NCBI RefSeq assembly: GCF_000499845.2
Contig: NC_023749.2
Span: 32,589,837 to 32,653,836, forward strand
Direction of reading: 5' to 3'
Origin: Phaseolus vulgaris
Taxonomy: Eukaryota > Streptophyta > Magnoliopsida > Fabales > Fabaceae
Length of the DNA stretch: 64,000 bases
Of this stretch, positions 21,650-33,919 are shown piece by piece. The translations under genes and the position numbers were made by a program. Each line of letters starts with the position of its first letter. The stretch's first letter is position 1. The notes under the pieces were generated by a model, which saw only the letters and a program-made list of their open reading frames with translations, was not told the DNA's origin and did no database searches.

Positions 21650-24600
21650 CAGCACACACATCTCCTTCACGAAAAATATGAGTAACCTAAACCTGATTTT
21701 GCCACAGTAATTAAGACAAGTATTCCATCGATTGTGAAGCATCCACAGAACATTAGTCTAGCAGTAAACACAACACAAACCAAGACAGAATCACATTCAA
21801 GCCAAACATTAGTAAGCCCCATCTTTTGAGCTTCCTCCATAACATGTATAACGCCATAAAACTCGACAACTATAGCAGTCTGAACTTCAAAAAACATAGA
21901 GAAAGCACCAATAAACTCTCTCATACTCCCACAGAAAATACTACCACAAGTAGCAAGACCAAGATACCCCTAATAGCCCGATCAGTGTTAATTTTAACCC
22001 AGTTTGGTTAAGGAAACTCTAATCTAACAGTAAGAGAACGAAGAACTTTACCACTATGAGTATTAATACCAAAAAACTTAACCACGTTGAAATCCAACAT
22101 ATCATTCTTCATTGAAGCTTCAGACGAATTTCTCACTAGACAAGTTAAATCTTTAATTACCAAAATAGCCCTAGAAACTCAATCTTATCCTGAAATTTAG
22201 CATAATTCCTCATATGTCATATCATCCAAATAGAAAAAGTGATCACAACAAGCTTAATCAATTTAACCAAAGGACTACCATCACTCTTAATAAAAAAAAA
22301 AGATCATTTTTATTAGAGAAATGAGAAGTAAGAAAAGTTTGTCGAACCCAACTCAAAATATGCAAATCATTAGAACATTCAAAAACTAAATCTTGAATAG
22401 ATTCTTCATGCTTTTCACAATGTGTACACATAGAGCATATATGCAAACCTTTATTCTAAATATGTTGATCTGTAGGAACCCACCCATGAAAAACTTTCTA
22501 GACTACTAGAGTTTTGGAAGGTGGAATAGATGAGGACCAAATGAATTTACCCCAACCACAGGGAACTTCTGGTTCCAAGAAAAAAGTCCTAGCCGATTTA
22601 AGAGTGAAACAACAAGACTCATATAGAATCCAATTAGGAATATCTTGTTCCCCCTAACCATGATATGATTAAAAAAATGAGGCATTTGTTGTAAAGATAA
22701 GGAAATATTCCAATCACAATTTGTCCAAAAGTGAGAGACTGTATTTGGAATGCTAGCACCATCAGATAACCTGCAATATTTGCTAAAGAAGTAGTAAAAC
22801 ACCATTTATTTGAAATTAATAAAAGAATTTGTGCCAACAGTTTAAGAAGTATAATCAAGTATAGTAGAATAAAACTGATTAATTATAGGCCAAAGAGATG
22901 AGGATCTATAAACCATTCTAAACTCGTATTTTGATTTAAAAACCTTGGCTTTCAAGGGCAAAGACCAAGGTCGTTTGCTATAAGCAAAGTTCCAAGTAAG
23001 CTTAAGATGATATGCATTATTTTCATGACGAAGATTAATAATCTTCAAACCTCCATTCTCAATAGGAGAACAAATTGTATCACAATTCACGGTGACCATG
23101 CCTTTTTTCATAATATCACCAGTCAAATAAAATTTCAACACCACTTCTCAACTTGGTTAAGAAGTGAAATAGGTCATTTATACATATTAAAGCTATAAGC
23201 TAGAAATCTAGTAATTGCCGTATTGACCAACTGAATCTGACCCATCATGCTAAGAGATTTACATCTCCAAGATGTTAGATTCAATTTGACTTTATCAGCC
23301 AAAGGTTGAAGAAATCGAAACTTTGGAGCACCAACAAAGATAAGCACTTCTAAATAATTGAAAGGCAAACAACCATGACTATAAGAAAGAATACGTTAAA
23401 TTTTGGTAACAAATCTTGCAGAATTATCCATGGTGAAAAATTACTTTTAGAGTTATTAGCATCACCATATGTTTTAAGAAAAATACACAAATTTTTAAGA
23501 GACTTAATACCCCCCTACAGAAAACAAATATGTCATCAACACATAAAATATGAGAGCGAGTGAGATAACCTTACAGACTAGACATATGTAAATTTTTCTT
23601 ATCATTCACAAACTTAAAGATACCTCTACTAAGAACTTCCTCAGCAAGATAGAAAAGTAAAAGAGACAAAGGATCACCTTGTTTGACACCTCTACTACAA
23701 GGAAAAAATCACCAAACTTCCATTTATTCCAGTCTCAGCTCAATTTTCAAAATTTTTAACTTATGTTACAAAATAAACATAGGACAACCAACAACCTTAT
23801 TAGCCCAATAATCATGAATAAGCTTCGGACATGAAGTGTCCTGAAACCACATAGAAAAGAAATGAAAATTGCTATCTTTCCTCAAAGAATTACTAACAAG
23901 ACTAGGGGAATGATCAAAACAATTTTTAACAAGAACCTAATAAGTACAAGAATCTCATTCATCCAGACACACTCCATTACATAAAGCCCTATCTAGTCTT
24001 CTATGAATTTTATGCAACCCTCTCCTTCCATTACACCAAGTATAAGGCATACAAGAAAGATCATTAGTATTAATCAAATCAAGGAATTCATTACAAGAAA
24101 TCTAATTAGGAGTCACCCCCCTTTACAGTCATTCGCCAAGAGCACAACATTAAAATCTCCCAGAATGCACCAAGGCCCTGTGAAGAAACTAAGATCCCTC
24201 CACAAAAACTGTCTAGCCAAGTATGTGTTAACACCATAAAGACCTGCAGAGCTCAAACATTAATCATGCAGAAGGCAAGTTAGAGAAATAAATTGATCAT
24301 TGACCAAGAAATTTTAGACAAGATTAGGAACCGACAAACACCAAAGCTTAGCAGCTTTATTAACAATAGGAGACATAGCCACCAAATGCATATTAACAGA
24401 TTTGAAAAGGATGCCGAAAGCATTAGTATACGACATCATAGGTTCAGCAAGAAAAACCAAGAGGGGTTTATGTAATTTAAGTAAATTGATCAACATCTCC
24501 ACAGTTTTGTGGTTTCACAGTTCTCTAACATTCCAGAAAAATGGAGAGACCTTCATTGCGACGTTGTAGAGATAACTGTTTTAGCAGTTTTTTTTGGATT

Positions 24601-24800
24601 TACCAGTCCCCTTAGGTGGTCTCCCTGACTTTCTTTTAGTGCAAACTTTTTCCTCCCCAGTATCACTGACATCCTCCTCCATCTCATTAGGATCGGCCCA
24701 AAATTTTGAAACAACATCTGTAGTTTCCAAACCATAAGAGAGGAAAAGTGATTTATGCATTTATATTTTGTATTTTCTCTTTTACTTTTTTTCTCTCTCT
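21650..24800 (-). pseudogene. LINE with endonuclease, RT and RNase H, decayed
   Basis: On the minus strand the domains run in L1-type order. An N-terminal stretch lies at about 24750-24550. The AP-type endonuclease is at 24500-23950, with NLLKLHKPLLVFLAEPMM, WCILGDFNVVL and RLDRALCN. Reverse transcriptase is at about 23720-22850, with GVKQGDPLSLLLF and the catalytic CVDDIFVF, then LNLTSWRCKSLSMMGQIQLV. The zf-RVT zinc region is at about 22450-22250, with CSMCTHCEKHEES. A plant-type RNase H is at about 21990-21650, with VKINTD and NVWLECDSVLV. Stops and frameshifts are spread all along it. No poly(A) end or target-site duplication was identified. Confidence 0.8.
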
Positions 24801-24849
24801 TTCTATTATATCTTTTATTACTTCTTTTCCTTTTCTCCCTTTCTTGCAC

Positions 24850-25460
24850 TTCTTACCTCAATTCTTATGTTCGAAGTAGAAAGTTTGCTTTACTTTTTTA
24901 TTTGCTTCACAAAGAATTAAGTGCGTCGCCTTTTACCAATTATAGAAAAAAAAAGTTGTATTTTCATAAGAAAAAGTACTGTGCTCTGTTAACAAGGAAA
25001 ACTCCTTTCTATACAGGAATGTACTGAAATCACAAAAAAAAAGAATCTGAAAACAAAGTTATAAAGATATAAAATTACACCTTGTACCTTTAACGATTGT
25101 CTTGTTATCTGGGCTTACTTTTCATTCAACGTTTACTATCAAAAGGGCACAAGCAAACAAAGCAAAAAAGAGATTGGCAAAACCCAAATAATAAGGACAC
25201 GACAGCAATTGATCGGTGCTTCAAGAAAAGGACAATAGTCATGTTCAAAGGTTCAAAGGAATTTATACCAGATCTTGGGATACTCTACAGAACCAATAAT
25301 AATAACAGATCGTGGCACATTGATACATAATTTAACCATTTTGGACCACACTATTAAATTGGAAATACGTCTACCAAGTGCTAGCTTGCTTGATGCCAAA
25401 CCCAAGAAAGTGTTTAAGTACCAAGGAAAATGAAAATAAAAAATTTCAAGAAGAAGTGAT
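24850..25460. other. Spacer between LINE and methyltransferase gene
   Basis: No coding region is supported. The part nearest 25464 is the likely 3' UTR of the minus-strand methyltransferase gene. The rest is AT-rich with a pyrimidine-rich stretch at 24770-24850. Confidence 0.45.
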
Positions 25461-25463
25461 GTT

Positions 25464-28400
25464 TCATTGAGGCACAGTTGCCGTAATTGTGACGTGTTTG
25501 GGGTCCGTAAGAATTGATGTTATGTTAACAAAACCAGCTTCCCTCAGTGTTTCATCCATATCAGTCAAGTAATACTCATCCAGAAAAGGTTCTGTGCTCT
25601 TAATCAGTGTAAACAGGACAGGAGACAATTCCTGTAAGAGAGAGAGCAAGAGGAAGAACAAGTTAGATGATGTTCCTACATGGACAATGTACATGTACTA
25701 AGTTAATCATGTATCATGGATGACCAAATTTTCCAAGAAAAGTAACCTAGAATTAAATACCAAGATCAAGCAGTCCCCAAAGGTGCACTTTGTACTGCTC
25801 TTTATAATTTACTTGTTAATATTCATAGGTTCAGCACAGTTAAACAAAAGGCCATAAAAAATATGCTGTCTTTTTGGTCCTTTTTTGTATTTTTTTTGTT
25901 TCAACTTCATAGCTTAAAAAGTTTCACTTCAGTCTCTTTAAGCATCCCTTTGGTCCTTTAACCAATTTATCACACTACTTTGGTCAACTTAGTAACACAT
26001 GGCAAAGGGATGGTGCATCATTCAAAATTAAGAGAAAACTGATAGAATGTTTAAATTAGTCTAACATAAACACTCTAAAGAATCAAAGTGGAACCTTTTA
26101 GACTTAAGAGACCAAACAAAAATAAAAAATTAGCCTACAAAATATTTATGTAACGATGAAAAAAAATAGGGCATAAAAGCAGGACAATACAGTACCTGGA
26201 GGACCTTTGACTTCAGCTGCAGAAGGCAGAAATAATAATATGAGCATTTGTGATAGGGGGCATGAAACCAAAAACGAAATGGAATAAAAAAAAAATTGTA
26301 ATCATGATATTGTATACCGAAAAATCTGTCAAAGCTAGTGTGCCTCCAGGCCGAAGGAGACGGAATGCTTCCCTCACTAAATTCAGTATAACTCTTGTAG
26401 GACACTCATGAAGCTGCATATGATCAGGGATTCCAGATATTAAGATCAACTAGTAATTTTTCCAAAATGTTATTCGTGCAACCTTTCTGTTCTTCTAGTA
26501 ATTGTCTTGGGATATGAAGTTGGGAATTCACAACTGATTTAATGCAAGAATGCTGATAAATATTAGTCTCTTGATAGAATTCAATGTTTCAATTATGTGA
26601 ATCTTCAAAAATCTATATGCCTTTCTGGCCTTTGATTGAAGTAATGATATCACATTTCAAGGAATATTGTTCTCAACTGACAGAGGGACTTCTGTATTCT
26701 CAGTTTTTGTTGACTAGATTGACATAAAATATAAATAGAAAATAGTACATTTTTTTAAACCTTTTTTGGTAGGTTTCTGACAGGTATAAATCTTGCCCTA
26801 GATATGATCAGACAATAAATGGTAGTACTTCTCCCGGTAAGGATCTGAACTGCATAGTTCACTATTTTATGAGAACAAACTAGTTCATTTATCTAGACCC
26901 AACCCTTTTTGGTGAAACTTTAAAGGACTGAAGAGAAAAGAAAAAACATACCACAAAGGCAAGAGAAACAAGGTCGAATGATTTAGAAGGCAAGCCCGTG
27001 TCTTCCCCATTTGCATGTATCCATCTTACTGGAATTTTTCTAGGCATTGCCCTCTTTTCCTTATGCTGAGCCACAGCTAGAAAATACGGTGACAGATCTA
27101 GCCCCTGGAACAAAATATTAATCACAAAGCCAATCAATACCATGCATAACACTTCTTTTATTGTTTTTAGTATTAAGAAAGCAAATTCATCCATCCATTA
27201 AAAACTCACTCACGGTGACTTTGGCTGTGGGGAACTTGTCTGCAAGATATTTTGTGCTTATTCCGACAGAGCATCCAATATCTAGAATGTCATTAACCAC
27301 AGATGATTCTGAATACTGTATATGGTGTTGTTCAATAGCATGAAGCCAATTGCCACGCAGTATCTGAGTTGCTTCCTCCAATGAAGAAGCATTTGGAAGT
27401 GCTCGTCTAACCATTGACATTGTAGCAGCCTCTGCTTCTGCTGCTGCCTATAATAATTGAATCCAGATTTTATAATAAATTGCTTCTTCTTTTTTCATTT
27501 TGGAAATAAAAAGTAATTACTATTACATTTACGTCCATATGATTGTCTGCTTAACAAACGAGCGTCCATGACAACTTGGACTTTTACAATTTCTAAATAA
27601 CATAAACACCTTGGACTTTTACAATTTCTAAATAGCATAAATACATGGGGATATGATATGATTCTCAGCTATATAACGGTTACGAAAACTTCCTTGTACT
27701 ATTCAGATGTTCATAGAAATAAGGTTCTCCAAAACTCATGTCATGAGCTTGGCCATAAGAAAGCGAAAAGCAAATATCAGAAAATATCCACCACACCCCG
27801 TACATGTGTCTCCCCTCCCATTATTTGTTATCATTTCTCCTGTATGGTGATTTGCAAATATCATTTTTTCCAAATTTGATGAGGAACTGGTAACAGAGTG
27901 AGCAGTCCCTAAGGCAAGGATTGCGAAGTTTTAGCTTGCTGGAAAATTTGACGTCAATCTTTTAATATTCCGTAAGAATAGAACCCAACATGTCCCCCAA
28001 TGGGAATTATGAAACTCTTTCACTAATTGTAAGGTCAGTGGGGAATGAGAAGGAATAACGAGGTGGTCATTCTTAAACAGCAAGCCATCTTGGGTACGGA
28101 AAGGATGCAGAGAAATGTCGTTGTCACAGTTTGTTAAAATGGTATTGTACTGAGGATCATCTTTCAATTCCTCACGAAAGGTAGTCAAAAGATCACAATT
28201 AAACATGGATAGAGGGAAACAACTCACCCTAGACAAGGCATCTACTCCTATGTTTTGTTTTCCTGATTTGTGCTCAATCACAAAGGTACATCCCATTAAT
28301 TTATGCAACCCTTGTTGTTGATCAGGTGTTTCTAGAACTTTGCTCCATTAAAGCCCGTAAATTCTAATGGTCCGTAAGAATAATAAAATGGTGCCCGACC

Positions 28401-30867
28401 AAGTAATGGCTGAATTTTGACACTGCATACATCTCACGTACATAAGCATATTTATCCTGCAACCGAGGTGATAGTTTCTTTGAAAAGAAAACAATTGGAT
28501 GACCTAGTTGACTTAGTATAGCACCCACTCCCACACCAGGTGCATCTGTTTCCAATTCAAAGGGCATAGTGAAATCAGGTGAGGAAAAAACAGGAGCTGG
28601 TGTGATGGCCTGCCTGAGCTTCTCGAAAGCCAACAGGGTGTTGGAGTTCCAACACAAAGCATCTTTTTGAAGTAGCGAATGAAGAGGAGCTTTCAATGAT
28701 GCATAACCACGAATAAAACGTTGAGAATAGCTGGTTAAACATAAGTTGTAAAGCTTAGACAACATCGCGAGGTTCACCACAAAGAGTGATGAAATTGGGG
28801 CCATCATAAAACTTAATAGTAAGATCACTATAATCAACTACATGTGGTCCAAGTTTGGCTAGCCATGAAGCTCCCAAAATCACCTCTGCGTCGGCAACTG
28901 GAAGCAAGAAGGTGTAGACGTTGATTGTGTGCTCTTGAATTTGAAGAGGTATTTGTCGTGTTTTCCCTTCACAAGTTAAAAAATGGCCAATACCTACCAC
29001 GACTTTAAAATATAGTGCAGATTCTACCGTTAGTCCCAGAAATTTTACAAGACAAGGTCGGATAAAATTATCAGAAGAACCAATATCCAAAAGAACTTGA
29101 ACTGTATATCGCAAAATAGATCCCTAAAACCGCAGGGTGCTTGCCCCCCATGAACCATGGAAGGCATAATGGGAAAGATGATGGAACTCCCCAACATTTT
29201 CATCCGAAATAGGACCCTCAAAAAGTAATGCCTCCAGGACTAGCCAAATCAGGTTGAGGATCGTCATCATATTGTACGAGCCAAAGTTGACGATTGGAAC
29301 TTCTGACGTCTATAAATCAAATAAAAAAAATTGTGGTGTTTCTACCATGTCTACATTTCATGAAAGAAAAATAGTATCATTCATGGCTTCAATAGTAATA
29401 AATTTGAACTAATGAAGTAAACAAAAGTCAAGTTTATGTCATAAAAAGAAGTGCTGGGAGAAACAACCACCACCAACCCACCTACCAAACAGGAACTTGA
29501 TAAGTGTTTCTGATTATCAAGAAAGGAGTGGCCAAATTAAGCCATCAATTGACATATGGGAAAATTCAGAATTATCACATACCAGCCATGTAAGATTGCC
29601 CTCCTCGTATGCATGGAATGGATTCAAATAATCTGTTACGTAATTTCACCAGTCATTAATTCCATCATTTTCAATGATATGCAAGAGTAAAGACAACGAT
29701 GAATAGAAGGGTAACATAATGTAAAAACTAGATAGTCAGAAACTTACAATCAGGGTACACTAAAGACTGGTTTTGAATGCTATCCATCTCCCTATACACT
29801 TCTGACTCTAAAACCTCTTTCGCCATCTGCCTCCAAGGTATGTTGTTCTTCTCAGCTGTACTGTGCATTCACATTGAAAATCCAGACTCACTTCCCAACA
29901 AAGAGATGCTAATCACAACTTCATCTCATCGTGTTACCAATAGCAATTTGATTCTAAAACAGGACTAAGATAAATTCTTGAATCACTTTGATATCATCTT
30001 AAAAAGGTGGAATTTAATCTTAAGTTAACTTCACACAATCGACTTGGTTAGGTGAGGTTTACCCAATAATTCTCCCCTCCTTACAATTGTGCAGTCCTAC
30101 AAATGTCATATTCAAGTTGTCCCCTTCTCATGATAAGAGGGCCATGAAAACCCCTCCTTATGTAGATATGCAATTATATTATAATATATAAATGTAACAA
30201 CTCTCATCTTATTAATTGATTTTGCAGGATTGAGTTGCACTCAAACCTAAATTCTAAGAGACACCAATGAAATATTAGTTCAATAATGTAACATAACAGC
30301 CGAACTGTTTCTAAACTATTAATACATGCATCAAACTAGTAACCAGGCCCTTTTGAAACGTCACACAATGTTGATTAACATAATACCATATCATATAATA
30401 CTCTGACTAATAGAATTTACTCTGTTGCAAAAAGCTCCTAAACTAGTACAAATGTATATCCAACTCTTCCCACATGATCAACCCTCACAATATACACGTT
30501 TCGAGTTTAGAAAAGTTACCAAAGCAATTATGCAAAATTTGAAGTTGAAGGAAAGTGAAGAAGGCACGATGAAGAACCTTATGAAAACCCTTCTAGCACC
30601 AAGCTTGAGAACAGAGTACAAAGGCTTGAAGGAGATGAGAGCTTGAACAAGCCGTGAAAGAGGGGTCTCCCCAGCCCACTTGGGTCGCTCGAGCTTCCCT
30701 TCTTCGTACCCACCGAACTGCACCGGGGCGGCGGCGCTTGTATTGGACGCCGCCGAGTGAACCTCCCAGTGCCGCCCCCTCGGCGGCCGGGCTGCTGTCG
30801 TGGTGGCATTGGCGGTGGCGGAGATGACTGCGGAGAGGTTCTGAAGTGGCGACGAGAGAGCCATCAT
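25464..30867 (-). CDS. SAM-dependent methyltransferase, probably plastid-targeted
   Basis: Eight exons join into a 374-residue protein: 30867-30578, 29860-29748, 29632-29583, 27447-27214, 27104-26952, 26413-26318, 26216-26196 and 25631-25464. All junctions are GT-AG and the phases agree. The start MMALSSPLQNL and the following Ser/Thr/Ala/Arg-rich 40 residues look like a chloroplast transit peptide. A conserved region with WAGETPLSRLVQALISFKPL follows, then PFHAYEEGNLTW. The class I methyltransferase core has motif I (ILDIGCSVGIST), the acidic loop GLDLSPYF, then NGEDTGLPSKSFDLVSLAFV, LRPGGTLALTDFS and a C-terminal block ending TITATVPQ. It closely resembles an uncharacterised plant family (Arabidopsis At4g29590-like, from memory); the substrate is unknown. 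Exon 7 is only 21 bases. Intron 3 carries a Ty3/gypsy remnant. An alternative upstream ATG at 30930 is in frame. Confidence 0.88.
27900..29330 (-). pseudogene. Ty3/gypsy remnant inside methyltransferase intron 3
   Basis: Minus-strand pieces are in order. An aspartic protease with LLDIGSSDNFI and VILGASWLAKLG is at 29114-28755. The RT connection/RNase H part is at about 28760-28310, with RFIRGYASLKAPLHSLLQ and LETDAPGVGVGAILSQ. The RNase H end and the start of the integrase region are at 28308-27930, with IEHKSGKQNIGVDALSR. The protease joins straight to the RNase H side, so the RT core is lost by internal deletion; integrase is truncated too. Stops and frameshifts are present. It has the same orientation as the host gene. 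No LTR or target-site duplication was found, so the edges are approximate. Confidence 0.82.
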
Positions 30868-30949
30868 GTCGCTTATGTGTTGTCTGTTCAACTGTGACGA
30901 CGACACAAAAACATTGCTCTCCACTGCCACACAATCTCATTCACGTATA

Positions 30950-32278
30950 CTATCTCGCCACGTGGACTTTGAAGAGACTGTGATATCCTCTTGCTTGCCA
31001 CGTGGATTTTTTTTTATAGTGTTAATATATGCATTATTTATTTTTTCTAAAATTTGTATCTGAAATTTCCGATAATTCTATCTTTACTTTCTAAAGTTTA
31101 AAAAATATTTTTCATCTCTACAGATGAAAAATTACAATAATATTTTTGAAACTTTTTTATTTTTTAAAATTTAATATTTACGAATTAAAATTATTTTTAG
31201 GAGAAAAACAAGATTTGCTCCAAAAATTTCGTTACTAACAATATAATTAAACCGAAAAATAATCTTGTATTAGAGTCTCATTAAGTCCCTCTCATCTTAG
31301 GCTTTAACTTTTATCACTAGTTTTAAGAAATCAAAGCAGAATATTCCTACTTGAAATTACAATACCAGTGTATTAATATTTTTTTATATTTTTTTAATAA
31401 AAGTATCCATTTTTGTTCATTAAAGGTGATGCCTTATAAAAGCATTCCTTGCCGTTTTGCCTAAACATAATGGAATATCTTTAAGTTTTTTACCTAGTAT
31501 TGGAAACTCTTTGAAATGTTCTTTATACTTTGTTGGGATGAAAAATAAAATAAGATAAAAGATAAAAATTTATTAGAAAATAAAATTTACGTGAAGAAAA
31601 TTTTTCATTTATTTAAATGAGTGAAAAGGATAACGAAATAACTTAAAATATTTATATTATTTAAAAATAAAATTTAATCTAAAACTAAATTTTTACTGTG
31701 TGGTTGGTTACCTACAAAAAGAGATCTAACCAACTCTAAGCACAATTTTCCTCTTGATCATTGCTTAATTGACACTCTTCCATAGGCACAATTCATAATT
31801 TTTGGTATTCTTTTCCTGCAGTCAAATTTTTTTTGAAGAAAAAGTGTAGCACTTAGTAGAAACCATTGCTAAACCTTGGTCAAATTACCAACTTTTTCTT
31901 TCTGAAATAACATATTACAATTGTTTGCTTTCTATTGCTCATGAAGATAATTCATACCAATTGAAATCCTTCTGTAAACAAGTACAATATCATAGACTAA
32001 AATTTGTGCTGATCAAAGGAAAAAAAGAGGTTAGTTTGGTAAGTTATCCATCAACCAATCTGTCAAAGCACCTTTAACATTTTGTGCACCCCAAAAAAAG
32101 ATGCCCATTATATTTTCACATGATTTGTCTTCTAAGAAGTACATGTCCAGATGAGAAAGCATGGAAGAAGTGCATGCCCATTTGAGTATGTATACATGAG
32201 TTTACATGGTACATGAAGGAACTTAATACTATCACATTCAGACTTGGAAAAGATTTAAATTATACTTGACAAGGGAGC
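30950..32278. other. Intergenic, AT-rich
   Basis: This lies upstream of the methyltransferase start and downstream of the bHLH stop. It holds regulatory or UTR sequence for both, but no motif stands out and no gene is seen. Confidence 0.4.
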
Positions 32279-33548
32279 TTACAAGAAATCTTCTAAAGAT
32301 GAAGAACTGAATATAGAAATCCTCCTTCTTTTCTTGGTTCCTAAAATGTCCTGTGAAACAGAAAATCTATTGAGCACAGACTTCAGAGCTTGGTGAACAG
32401 AACCAGCAAGAAATTGACGGTATGAAGCATCTTCAAAGTTGTGTTCTTTGCAGCTAATTATCACGAACACATTCTTCATCCTGCCTTCTAAGGTTGCAAT
32501 ATCTGCCCTTGTTATCATAAGATGAAGAGAATCTAGTGCTTGTCTTATATCAGACAATAGACCAGGTTTATATTCACAACATAGTGATGCTCTAATTGAA
32601 TAAGGAAAACCATTCAACCCACCCTCTTGTTCTTCAACACTTATTTCATCATTGTCCTTTGGTATCATCAAACCTTCACAAGCTTCTGCTGCATTCCTTT
32701 TCAGCTCTTTCAGATGTGTAATAACCTCACCAAGTAATGATGCTTTGTCCATCTATTTCCAAAAGTAAATATAGTGAAACTCAAATTTTCAAACAAGGAA
32801 TGAATGTGAAACATGTTTATTTCTACTGAAAACCGAGCTTCTCAAATCAAACTAAAAGCACAAAGTTGGATAGAAAACTCAAATTGAGACATTGACAATC
32901 AAAAGTAACAATTTAATTCACTCTGAGATGGTAATGGAAGCAGAAGAAGAGAAGATTAAAGCTCAAATGATGATGCAATTTAAACATGATATGAACCAAA
33001 TCCATCAAACTGTGACTAGTCAAGCTATGCTTTACAATGCAATTGCCAGTAAATTCAGATGAAGTGAACTAGATCATTATTGTACACCCTTTGACTTTCA
33101 TGACCCAGTTCAATTAAATGACTACCTTAGTTAAACATTGCTCACAAATATTCAAATTAGTTATATGCTTTCTGAATCATTTAGAAAAAGGGAATAGGAA
33201 AAGGAAAAGAAAAATGATGCTGAAAAAACATTATGTTGAAGAGACCTTCATAGCACCTGGAATGACACTGCGAAGTGTATCAAGATGTGCATTAATCCTT
33301 GCCCTCCTCCTCCTCTCTGCCTCGCTATGGTTCTTCAAAGCTTCAGTGCTTCTCTCAGTGGACACCCCTTTCCTTTCCAATTTCACAGGAGCTTCCACAA
33401 GCTCCCCTCTCTCCCTATCCAAAACCAGAGAGAAAGATGAACCACACCCACTTCCAATCACTCCATTGCTTCCTTCAAAACCATCACTATTCCCCTTAGA
33501 GACATCCCCATCAATGTCAACACCCCACAAAAATTCTTCCATTTCCAT
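32279..33548 (-). CDS. bHLH transcription factor, bHLH30/AIG1-like
   Basis: Two exons (33548-33246 and 32752-32279) join in phase to give a 258-residue nuclear DNA-binding protein. The basic region and first helix, HSEAERRRRARINAHLDTLR, end exon 1. The intron sits inside the loop, and exon 2 opens MDKASLLGEVITHLKELKR, the second helix. The basic region keeps the H-x3-E-x3-R pattern (H, E, R) expected for E-box/G-box binding. Residues about 150-225 (IRASLCCEYKPGLLSDIRQAL to MKNVFVIISC) fit the ACT-like dimerisation domain of this group. The N-terminus is short, acidic and Gly/Ser-rich. This domain order matches the bHLH30/AIG1/bHLH106 group, whose members act in development and stress responses; the exact orthologue is not settled. 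An in-frame second ATG lies at 33542. Confidence 0.9.
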
Positions 33549-33850
33549 GCCTCAGTAACAACAACAACAAGAAGAATAATAACAAAAGTTACTTGGTCAA
33601 AAGGGTGGGTAGTTTCACAAATAGCAAGTGAAATATAAAGTGGGGACTGTTTTGTTCTTTTTCATTCTGGGTTTGGACTGTATCTTTGGAACCAAAGATA
33701 GAGAGTGCAAGTGGTGAGTGTCAGACACTGTGTCAGTAGCAGCATATGAAGATGGCAAAGGACTAAATGGTAAAGATCTGAAGGGTACTGAGTAAGATTA
33801 CAGAAAACTTGACCTGTGTTGTTAAGGAAGGAAGAACACACCAAAACACC

Positions 33851-33860
33851 TTTTATATTA
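33851..33860 (-). promoter_or_regulatory. Possible TATA box of the bHLH gene
   Basis: On the minus strand TATAATATAAAAGG lies about 300 bases before the bHLH start codon, giving a plausible 5' UTR of about 270 bases. It rests on sequence alone, in AT-rich DNA where chance matches are common. Confidence 0.3.
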
Positions 33861-33919
33861 TATTGGAGTAGTTCTTGTCCCAACAAAATTTTGGGTGAGC
33901 CTAGCTCCTGCACCATTTT

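Noticed and set aside
24755..25027. 90-residue plus-strand Leu/Phe/Ser frame
   Set aside because: It comes from a pyrimidine-rich run and has no conserved feature; it overlaps the start of the minus-strand LINE.
33118..33558. 146-residue plus-strand frame
   Set aside because: It is the reverse of bHLH exon 1 and its intron; the minus strand has the conserved domain and splice sites.
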